Source: Sphaerisporangium fuscum (lineage in GTDB: Bacteria > Actinomycetota > Actinomycetes > Streptosporangiales > Streptosporangiaceae). From it: DNA of 64,000 nt. Under the pieces are notes generated by a model. It did not search any database. It was given only the letters and a program-made list of their open reading frames with translations, and had not been told where the DNA came from. Shown here one piece after another: positions 53,601 through 60,187 of this stretch (positions within the stretch are counted from its first letter, which is position 1; each line of letters opens with the position of its first letter). Position numbers and translations under genes: made by a program. The DNA is taken from positions 186,001-250,000 of the forward strand of contig NZ_JAHDTF010000016.1 of NCBI RefSeq assembly GCF_018531465.1, written 5' to 3'.

Positions 53601-53788
53601 CTGGTCTTGCCTCCGAGGTCCTGCCCGCCGTACGGCGTTGCTCTGTGGTTTCTGACCCTGAGTCGGAGCGAACGCGGCGATTTCTACATGCCGGGCGGAT
53701 TACTTTTCGGGGGAGTCGTCGCGAGGCGGACCTGATCAAGGTGCAGTGCCCGCGGTGAGGTCGTCTGTGAGGTCGTGACCCCAGGCCG

Positions 53789-54026
53789 ATGCGTGAGGTG
53801 TGGGAGCCGGCCGTACACGCCGCGCACCTGCTGACCGCTGACTTTCCCGGTGGCCAGCTCTATCTGGATCTGCACGGGTTCACTCCGGGCCGGGAGCGGG
53901 TCGAGCCCGCCGAAGCGCTGCGCCTGCTGCTGACCGCGCTCGCAGTGCCGCCCGGCAGGATTCCCGACGGGGTCGGCGCGGGTCATCCACTTCTGGACCA
54001 CGCTCTACCAGGCGATCGACGACTGA
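53789..54026 (+). pseudogene. AfsR/SARP-type NB-ARC fragment
   Basis: The first about 60 codons read AVHAAHLLTADFPGGQLYLDLHGFTP and EALRLLLTALAVPPGRIPDG, the segment just after the Walker A loop in AfsR-like NB-ARC regulators. Walker A itself and everything downstream are missing. Another frame gives a short tail, RVIHFWTTLYQAIDD, ending at 54026, from an unrelated gene end. So two gene scraps are joined here. The rest of 53601-54085 has no feature. Confidence 0.6.
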
Positions 54027-54085
54027 CGCCGCGCCGGCGCCGGGCAGGCCCCGCCCTCAACCCGGGGCACAACGGTCAGCACGGG

Positions 54086-54814
54086 TCACCGAGGCCGGTG
54101 GCCCTTCCTTTTACGGCCGGCCGGCACGGCCCGGCGGCCGGAGCCGTTCTGTACGGGTTTCTGTGCCTGCCGCCGTGCCGGTTTCTTCGCAGGGGAGTCG
54201 GGGGTACGGCCCCGCGAGCTGTTAGCTGTCCGGCCGCGGACGATGCCGATGAAATCCTCCACCAGGTCAGTCGTCGCGTCCGTGGGCCAGGCCAGCCCGA
54301 CCTGAGACTGCGGCGCGTCCGGCACCGGCCGGTAAGTGAGATCCCTGCGGTGGTGGAGGCGTGCCAGCGACTGCGGAACCAGGAGAAGCCCCGTCTCGGC
54401 CGCTACCAGCTTGACCGCTTCCGCCGTTGTGGCAGGACGGGTGAACGCGGGCAGCCCGGGCCGGACCGTCCACTCGATGGTGTCGTCCAAAGGATGGAAC
54501 ACCTCGTCGTCGGCCAGGTCGGCGACGGCCACCTCGTCGACGGCGGCCACCGCGTGCTCCTTGGGCACGACGACCACCGTGGTCTCCATATAGAGAGGAA
54601 TCACGCTGAGCCCGTCCCGGTCGACCGGGAGCCTGACGAACCCGGCGTCGGCGCCGCCGTCCCGCAGGAGTCCCACCACCTCGGCGGCGGGAGCCGCGAC
54701 CAGGGTGATCGGCACACCGGGCATCCTCTCGGTCCAGATGCCGACCCATTTCGCGGGTGTCACCCCGGGCGCGTACGCCAGCCGGAACACTCTGCCCGTC
54801 TCCCCATCGTTCAC
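54086..54814 (-). CDS. LysR-type substrate-binding protein without HTH
   Basis: 242 residues. It is the effector domain of LysR regulators: RVFRLAYAPGVTPAKWVGIWTERMP, VGLLRDGGADAGFVRLP, YMETTVVVVPKEHAVA, and the ending AETGLLLVPQSLARLH. No N-terminal winged helix is encoded; the start falls directly before the first effector-domain strand. Instead a 45-residue Lys/Arg/Pro-rich tail follows (AKKPARRQAQKPVQ, GRKRKGHRPR). Divergent by 55 bases from the DUF5997 gene, a pairing that recurs in actinobacteria. It may bind DNA through the basic tail or act with DUF5997; both are inference. Confidence 0.85.
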   Translation of the reverse strand: MNDGETGRVFRLAYAPGVTPAKWVGIWTERMPGVPITLVAAPAAEVVGLLRDGGADAGFVRLPVDRDGLSVIPLYMETTVVVVPKEHAVAAVDEVAVADLADDEVFHPLDDTIEWTVRPGLPAFTRPATTAEAVKLVAAETGLLLVPQSLARLHHRRDLTYRPVPDAPQSQVGLAWPTDATTDLVEDFIGIVRGRTANSSRGRTPDSPAKKPARRQAQKPVQNGSGRRAVPAGRKRKGHRPR

Positions 54815-54869
54815 TTCCTCAGAGTACCGATGTCAGGGGAACCCGTTCCGACTGACTACTCTTGGCGCC

Positions 54870-55241
54870 ATGACCTCGCCCAAACCGAAGAGCATCCAGA
54901 CGATGAAGCCCGCGACCGCGGCCAAGAAGCTGGGTGTCCTCCTCTCGGCGACTCCCGCCGAGTTCCAGACGGGGGTCGTCTCCAGGGACGAGTTGAACGC
55001 GTTGCAGGCGACGCCGCCCACCTGGCTCGCCGACCTGCGCCGCGACGGCCCGCACCCCAAGCAGGTCATCGCCGCGAAGCTCAGGATCTCCATTTCCGGA
55101 CTGATCAGGGGCGGGGTCACCGGACCGCTCACCACCGCCGAGATCGATGCGCTGAAAGCGGAGAACCCGGCGTGGCTGGAGCGCGAGCGGTCCATCCAGG
55201 CCGAGACCCGCAAAGAAGCACTCCGCCTCAAGCAACGCTAG
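54870..55241 (+). CDS. DUF5997 family protein
   Basis: 123 residues, matching DUF5997: MKPATAAKKLGVLLSATPAEFQ, then ELNALQATPPTWLADLRRDGPHPK and VIAAKLRISISGLIRGGV. The N-terminus is basic and the middle looks like a small helical DNA-binding unit. TACTCT lies 9 bases before ATG 54870, suggesting a leaderless message. Divergent partner of the LysR-like gene. Confidence 0.85.
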   Translation: MTSPKPKSIQTMKPATAAKKLGVLLSATPAEFQTGVVSRDELNALQATPPTWLADLRRDGPHPKQVIAAKLRISISGLIRGGVTGPLTTAEIDALKAENPAWLERERSIQAETRKEALRLKQR

Positions 55242-55312
55242 CCGGCTGAGCATCCCGCACATCCACGACCCGAGACGAACGGGCTGCCGCCGAGGGCCGG
55301 CCCGAGACCAAC

Positions 55313-55352
55313 GCCCGCGTCCAATGGTGACGGATCACGATGGGACGCGGGC
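55313..55352. terminator. Hairpin between convergent genes
   Basis: Perfect 10-base arms (55313-55322, 55343-55352), 20-base loop. Confidence 0.6.
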
Positions 55353-55363
55353 ACGGCTCACCG

Positions 55364-56920
55364 TCACCTGGCCGGGGCGCTGACCTTGCCGCAGGTGGTG
55401 TCGCCGTCGGGCAGGACGCCGTCCACCAGATACCGGTTGACCGTGGTGTCGACGCAGGCGTTGCGCGCGGCGAGATAGGCGCCGTGGCGGAATGCGCCGC
55501 GCAGCGTGATCATGCGGGAGCCGGTCAGCGCCCGGTGCATGACCCTCTGGCCGGGGTAGGGGGTGACGGGGTCGCCGTCGGCGCTGACGACCAGCAACGG
55601 GACGTCGTTGCCGATCGTGGTGGGCGCCTCCACCGGTGTGGCCGGCCAGAAGGAGCAGGGACTGATGTTGCGGGTCATCGGCCCGAACAGCGGTTCGCCG
55701 GCGCGATGGGCCTGGATGTCGCGGAAGTAGGTCTCCACGTCGCGGGAGGCGGCCCGGTCGGCGCAGAGGATCGGGGTTCCCGCCCGGTCCTCGGCCGCCC
55801 CCGAGCCGGTGAACAGGCCGTCGAGCGTCTCCTTCAGCGACGCCGGGACGGTGACCGCGTGGCCGCGGGCGGCCTCGGCCAGCACCCGCACCTCCGCGGC
55901 GAAGCCGGCGTACGCCTCCGCGCTGTCGTCGTAGAGGCGGATGAACAGCAGGTAGGGGACGTGCCGGCCGTCGATCCGGTACTCGCCGACCCGCAGCGGG
56001 CGCCGGGTGGCGGCCTGGTCGACGCGCTCCACGGTGGACAGCACCTCGGCCTCGGTGGTGCCCAGGCCGTACGCGGCGTCGTGAGCGGCGGCCCATGAGG
56101 CCCAGTGCCTCAGCGCGGCGGTGATCGCCGGGCCGTTCCGGGACAGCAGATCGGGGCCGTAGACGTCCGGGTCGACCGCGCTGTCCAGCACGACCCGGTC
56201 GGCCCGGGCGCCGAACATCTGCGTGTAGACGGCGCCCAGGTAGGTGCCGTAGGAGTAGCCCAGGTACGACAGCTTGGGCTGGCCGAGGGCGGCGCGGATG
56301 ACGTCCATGTCGCGGGCGGTGTTGCGGGTGGTGGCGTACGGCAGCAGGTCACGGTTGCCCTGGGCGCACCCGGCCGCCAGTTCCTTCATGAGGGCCACGC
56401 TCTCGTTGAAGGTCCGGCGGGTCGGGCCGGCCGACCGGGTGGGGGTGTCGGTCGTCCACCGGCAGTGGATCGGCGTGCTGCGGCCGACGAAGCGCGGATC
56501 CATCCCGATCAGGTCGTAGCGGGCCGCGACGGCGGGCATGTACTTGCCGAGGAGCGACCGTTCCAGCCCGCGCCCGCCCGGGCCGCCGGGATTGATCAAC
56601 AGGACGCCCCGGCGCTTGGCGGGATCGGTCGCCCTGATCCGTGAGATCGCCACCGAGATGGTCCGTCCCCGAGGCCTGCGGTAGTCCAGCGGGACGGTGA
56701 CCTCGGCGCACTGGGCGCCCGCCGCGTCCAGTGCGCCGCCGGTCTCGTCGTTCGGTCCGGTCTTACAGCCGTGCCAGTTGAGCGTCTGGTGGCGAGACCG
56801 GGCCGGCCCGTCGGCCCCGGCGTCACCCGTGACGCCTGCCGACGCCTGGCCGGTGACCGCCATCCCCGCCATCAGAGTCGCGCTCGTGGCGACGGCCGTG
56901 ACGATCTTTCGCGCACGCAC
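55364..56920 (-). CDS. Secreted S33 tripeptidyl-aminopeptidase-like hydrolase
   Basis: 518 residues. Signal peptide RARKIVTAVATSATLMAGMA with cleavage near ASA. Oxyanion block LLINPGGPGGRG, nucleophile Ser223 in LGYSYGTYLGA, acid in VVSADGDPVTP and His in GAFRHGAYL near the C-terminus, the layout of the Streptomyces tripeptidyl aminopeptidase/SlpD family. Cys pairs suggest disulfides. It would trim peptides outside the cell. Confidence 0.93.
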   Translation of the reverse strand: MRARKIVTAVATSATLMAGMAVTGQASAGVTGDAGADGPARSRHQTLNWHGCKTGPNDETGGALDAAGAQCAEVTVPLDYRRPRGRTISVAISRIRATDPAKRRGVLLINPGGPGGRGLERSLLGKYMPAVAARYDLIGMDPRFVGRSTPIHCRWTTDTPTRSAGPTRRTFNESVALMKELAAGCAQGNRDLLPYATTRNTARDMDVIRAALGQPKLSYLGYSYGTYLGAVYTQMFGARADRVVLDSAVDPDVYGPDLLSRNGPAITAALRHWASWAAAHDAAYGLGTTEAEVLSTVERVDQAATRRPLRVGEYRIDGRHVPYLLFIRLYDDSAEAYAGFAAEVRVLAEAARGHAVTVPASLKETLDGLFTGSGAAEDRAGTPILCADRAASRDVETYFRDIQAHRAGEPLFGPMTRNISPCSFWPATPVEAPTTIGNDVPLLVVSADGDPVTPYPGQRVMHRALTGSRMITLRGAFRHGAYLAARNACVDTTVNRYLVDGVLPDGDTTCGKVSAPAR

Positions 56921-57151
56921 AGGAAGCCCCCTTGTCGGATGATGTCGCCACCGAAACTAGGGTTCCGCGCGGTTGATCCTTATCGGCCATTTGGTCGATC
57001 GAGATCGACTGTATGGACATCCCTCGTCCGTCTCCGGTCCGCCCGCGGAAAGAGCTTCGCAGCCCACCTGCTGGAGGGGACGGGGGCCGTGTGCGCATCA
57101 AGCTGCCGAAATTCGGTGGCGGGGCGGGCCATAGGTGGTGAAGATCGCGGT

Positions 57152-57709
57152 ATGTGTGCCTTCCTGGAGACCGAACGGCTTGTGCTGCGCCCGTTCACCG
57201 ATGCCGACGCCGATCACCTGTTCGCGCTGGACGACGATCCCGATGTCATGCGCTTCATCAACGGTGGCAAGCCGGCCAGTCGTGAGGCGATCAGGACGCT
57301 GACTCTGCCGCGGCTCCTGCACGACTACCCGTGTTTCGGCACCCGCGGCTACTGGGCCGCCGAGGAGAAGGCCACGGGGACCTTCCTCGGCTGGTTCGAG
57401 TTCCGTCCCCTGGACGAGCACAGTGCCGCCGTGGTCGAGCTCGGCTACCGGCTGAACAAGGCCGCGTGGGGCGTGGGGTACGCCACGGAGGGCTCGCGGG
57501 CACTGATCAGTAAGGGGTTCACCGACCTCGGCGTGGAACGGGTGACCGCGAACACCATGGCGGTGAACACCGCATCCCGCCGGGTGATGGAGAAGGCGGG
57601 CCTGAAGTTCCTGCGGAACTTCACCGGGGACTGGCCCGAGGCGATCGAGGGCTCCGAGCACGGCGAAGTCGAGTACGAACTCACCAGGTCCGACTGGCAT
57701 CAGGCATGA
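57152..57709 (+). CDS. GNAT acetyltransferase (RimJ/RimL type)
   Basis: 185 residues. Opening LETERLVLRPFTDADADHLFALDDDPDVMRF is the RimJ/L pattern; acetyl-CoA site GYRLNKAAWGVGYATEGSRALI, then VNTASRRVMEKAGLKFL. Substrate unknown; many modify small molecules or protein N-termini. ATG 57152 fits the family; upstream frame to 56771 is antisense to the S33 gene. Confidence 0.9.
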   Translation: MCAFLETERLVLRPFTDADADHLFALDDDPDVMRFINGGKPASREAIRTLTLPRLLHDYPCFGTRGYWAAEEKATGTFLGWFEFRPLDEHSAAVVELGYRLNKAAWGVGYATEGSRALISKGFTDLGVERVTANTMAVNTASRRVMEKAGLKFLRNFTGDWPEAIEGSEHGEVEYELTRSDWHQA

Positions 57710-57927
57710 GGGCGATTGTGCACCTGGGTGGCCTTCGCCGGAGCGATCTTCGCCTTCCAAGGGCATCCGGTTCCCCGGGTGATCGGGCTGACGCGCGAAG
57801 GACAGGGAACGCTGCCGTTCGCCGGTCGAACGTGCGCGCGTCCGCCGAAGCCTCCGCGATCTGCACGAGCGACCGATTTAGCAGCGCCCCCAGGGCGCGC
57901 AGCGCCGTCTTTATCCTTCCGGCCATG

Positions 57928-58149
57928 TCACCCATGATCTCCCGCCCTGGTCCCGCCACGGCGCCTCCTGGCCAGAACGGCGGCGTGGATCAGGCCGCCG
58001 AGGCCGGGGAAGGCCAGTCCCAGGGTGGTGCCGCGGGTCACACGCGTGAGCCAGGTCAGAGGCGGGGGGTTCGCCCCGTAGATGGCGGATACTGCGCCGG
58101 TGACGGCGGGCCACAGGGCGAGGGCGGCGCCGAGCATGCTCAGGCTCAT
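57928..58149 (-). CDS. Small membrane protein, hypothetical
   Basis: 73 residues with two likely membrane helices (MLGAALALWPAVTGAVSAIYG and TLGLAFPGLGGLIHAAVLA) and a basic C-terminus. Third positions are G/C-rich as in real genes. No ribosome binding site, so it could be a fragment. No family recognised. The 57710-57927 stretch holds no supported gene. Confidence 0.45.
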   Translation of the reverse strand: MSLSMLGAALALWPAVTGAVSAIYGANPPPLTWLTRVTRGTTLGLAFPGLGGLIHAAVLARRRRGGTRAGDHG

Positions 58150-58198
58150 CGTCAGGTGAAGACGCGGGGACAGGGTTCGCCCCGCGTGTGCCCACGAG

Positions 58199-58228
58199 GA
58201 CGCCTCCCGGTGGCGGCCCGGGAAGCGT
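58199..58228 (-). terminator. Terminator of secreted repeat protein
   Basis: GACGC and TCCCGG arms with one mismatch, 6-7-base loop, 45 bases after the stop at 58273. Confidence 0.65.
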
Positions 58229-58272
58229 CGGGGCTGAAGCCTCTGCGCTCGGAAGGGCCGTGCGCAGGGGGA

Positions 58273-58827
58273 TCAGGGGGTGACGGTGCCGTACTGGTAG
58301 AGGGTCGTGCCGTTCTCGTCCCCTATGTGCTGCCGGCCGGTCAGCACCTTGTCGCCGCTCGTCCGGTAGGAGTGGCCGCTCTCCTTCATCCCGGTGCTCC
58401 ATCGCTGGTCGGTGACGTACACGCGCTTGCCCTGCCAGATCAGCGCGCCGGTGCGGTATCTCGTGTAGCCGTTCTCGTCCCCTTTGTGCCATCTGCCGAC
58501 GAGGGCACGGCCGTCGATGGCGGTGTAGGGGACTCCGTCGCTCTCCTTCTGGACGCCGACGTCCCAGTCCGCGTCCAGTACCTGGACCTGCTGGTCGTCG
58601 ATGTAGACGCGGCTGCAGTAGTACGTGGTGTAGCCGTTCTCGTCCCCGGAGTGGGACCGGCCGGTCAGCACCTCGTCCAGGGGACAGGTGAACTCGACGC
58701 CGCTCGATTCCCTGAAGGTCGAGGTGTGCGCGAGCTCGATCCTGACCGTCGCCGCGGACGCGGGCGGCGCGGGCAGGGCGGCGGCGGCCACGATCGTGGC
58801 GGGCAGGAGTTTCTTGAGCACGGTCAT
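58273..58827 (-). CDS. Secreted protein with three GDENG repeats
   Basis: 184 residues. Signal peptide KKLLPATIVAAAALPAPPASA. The mature protein consists of three repeats of about 45 residues with the core LTGRxHxGDENGxTxY (LTGRSHSGDENGYTTY, VGRWHKGDENGYTRY, LTGRQHIGDENGTTLY), each followed by a VxVxDxxWSxG-like strand and a Lys/Glu-Ser pair. Beta-rich; the Asp/Glu/Asn cluster could bind calcium or a sugar. No family name recognised and no neighbour suggests a role. GGGAGG three bases before ATG. Confidence 0.8.
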   Translation of the reverse strand: MTVLKKLLPATIVAAAALPAPPASAATVRIELAHTSTFRESSGVEFTCPLDEVLTGRSHSGDENGYTTYYCSRVYIDDQQVQVLDADWDVGVQKESDGVPYTAIDGRALVGRWHKGDENGYTRYRTGALIWQGKRVYVTDQRWSTGMKESGHSYRTSGDKVLTGRQHIGDENGTTLYQYGTVTP

Positions 58828-58980
58828 GTCCTCCCGTTGGTGTTCCGGTCACAGGATCGCCTCGACGGCGGCACGGGGGCGTCCGCCTGCCGGGGGAGCG
58901 CCGGTCCGCCGCCGGGGCTACCTCTCGCGAGGTGGGCAGCGGCGCGCGTCGGGAGTCCAGCCGGGTGGGAGAGTACCGGG

Positions 58981-59505
58981 GTGAGCAAGGTCCTCTACGT
59001 CATCGTGTGCGCCGCCGGCATCGCCCCGGACGTCGGCAAGCTCGTCACCCTCGCCCAGGACGCGGGGTGGGCCGTCCAGATCGTCGCGACCCCGCCCGCG
59101 CTGGACTTCGTCGACGTGCCGGCGCTGGAGAAGCAGACCGGCCGGCCCGTGCGCAGCCGGTACCGCAAGCCGTACGAGCCCAAGCCGCCGCGCCCGGACG
59201 CGATCATCGTCGCTCCGGCCACCTACAACACCGTCAACAAGTTCGCCCTCGGCATCGCCGACACCTACGCCCTGGGGCTGCTCGCCGAAGCGCCCGGCCT
59301 CGGCATCCCCGTCGTCGTCCTGCCGTGCGTGAACTCCGCGCTGGCCGCCAGAGAGCCGTTCCGGTCGAGCGTCGAACGGCTCCGGGCGGAGGGCGTCCGC
59401 GTCATCCTCGGCCCCGGCGAGTTCGAACCCCACGCCCCCGAAGCCGGCGCCGGCGCCTACCCCTGGCATCTCGCCGTGTCCGCCCTCGGGTCGCCGGGCA
59501 CATAG
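58981..59505 (+). CDS. Flavoprotein (EpiD/Dfp fold)
   Basis: 174 residues of the flavin-dependent Cys decarboxylase fold: VLYVIVCAAGIAPDVGKLVTLA at the start, DAIIVAPATYNTVNKFALGIADTYAL as the FMN-binding core, VVLPCVNSALAAREPFRSS late. Stand-alone actinobacterial members are uncharacterised; this one lacks the His of the decarboxylase motif in the usual place, so a decarboxylase call is not safe. GTG start. Confidence 0.87.
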   Translation: MSKVLYVIVCAAGIAPDVGKLVTLAQDAGWAVQIVATPPALDFVDVPALEKQTGRPVRSRYRKPYEPKPPRPDAIIVAPATYNTVNKFALGIADTYALGLLAEAPGLGIPVVVLPCVNSALAAREPFRSSVERLRAEGVRVILGPGEFEPHAPEAGAGAYPWHLAVSALGSPGT

Positions 59506-59687
59506 GTACGCTCCGCCGGTCGAAGCCGACCGTCCGCCGGGAGTTCTACCGGGCGCTGGGCTTTGCTGAGGAGGACGTGCGGCTGAGCAAGCCCGTGCCG
59601 GTCAGCCCCGGCCCGCCGGAGGCCGGGACGTGCTGATCGCGTCCGGGGCCCGGCGGGCAGGTGGGGTTTCTGACCGGGAGGGGTGAG

Positions 59688-59969
59688 TCACGCCCTGAAC
59701 CCGGGGTCAGGGGCGGGGAGTTCGGTACGGGTGTCCGGGCGGTCGGTCGGGCCCGCGACCTCGACCGGCAGCAGGAGGAAGACCTTGTGGTCGAGGCGGT
59801 CCATGGCGCCGCCTCGGCCGACGACCAGCCCGGCGGCGAAGTCGACGAACTGCTTCGCCTCGCTGGTGCTCACCTCGGTCAGATCCATCACCACCGGGAT
59901 GCCCTTGCGGAAGAAGTGCCCGACGTAGAGCACCTCGTTGTAGTCCCGGGGACGCAGCGTTTTGATCAC
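59688..59969 (-). CDS. Short SepF-like protein
   Basis: 93 residues covering the SepF core: VIKTLRPRDYNEVLYVGHFFRKGIPVVMDLTE in pieces, AKQFVDFAAGLVVGRGG and HKVFLLLPVEV. SepF tethers FtsZ to the membrane; this copy lacks the N-terminal amphipathic helix and linker of the division SepF (about 200 residues) and is not near ftsZ. It resembles the extra SepF-like paralogues of Streptomyces. GTG start, no ribosome binding site seen. Confidence 0.82.
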   Translation of the reverse strand: MIKTLRPRDYNEVLYVGHFFRKGIPVVMDLTEVSTSEAKQFVDFAAGLVVGRGGAMDRLDHKVFLLLPVEVAGPTDRPDTRTELPAPDPGFRA

Positions 59970-60187
59970 GGGCTCAATCTGTACCCACCCGAGGGAAACT
60001 CAACCCAGAAGCCTGCGAGCCCGGCGTCATTTCCCGCCACGAGTCGCCACCGGGTGCCCGGGGGACGGCATCCCCTACTTGACCGCTTCCGCAACAAAGC
60101 TGTTACGCCCAAGGGTTGACCTTGTTGGACGGGGCGGTGGATAACTGACGCGGGGGGTTCCCCCGACCCTTAGCTTGGAGCTGTGGA

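Noticed and set aside
57716..57937. 73-residue plus frame after the GNAT gene
   Set aside because: Overlapping frames are equally open and no ribosome binding site or family is seen.
59506..59636. VOC-like remnant after the flavoprotein (FYRALGF)
   Set aside because: Only about 40 residues with one weak motif; too short to call.
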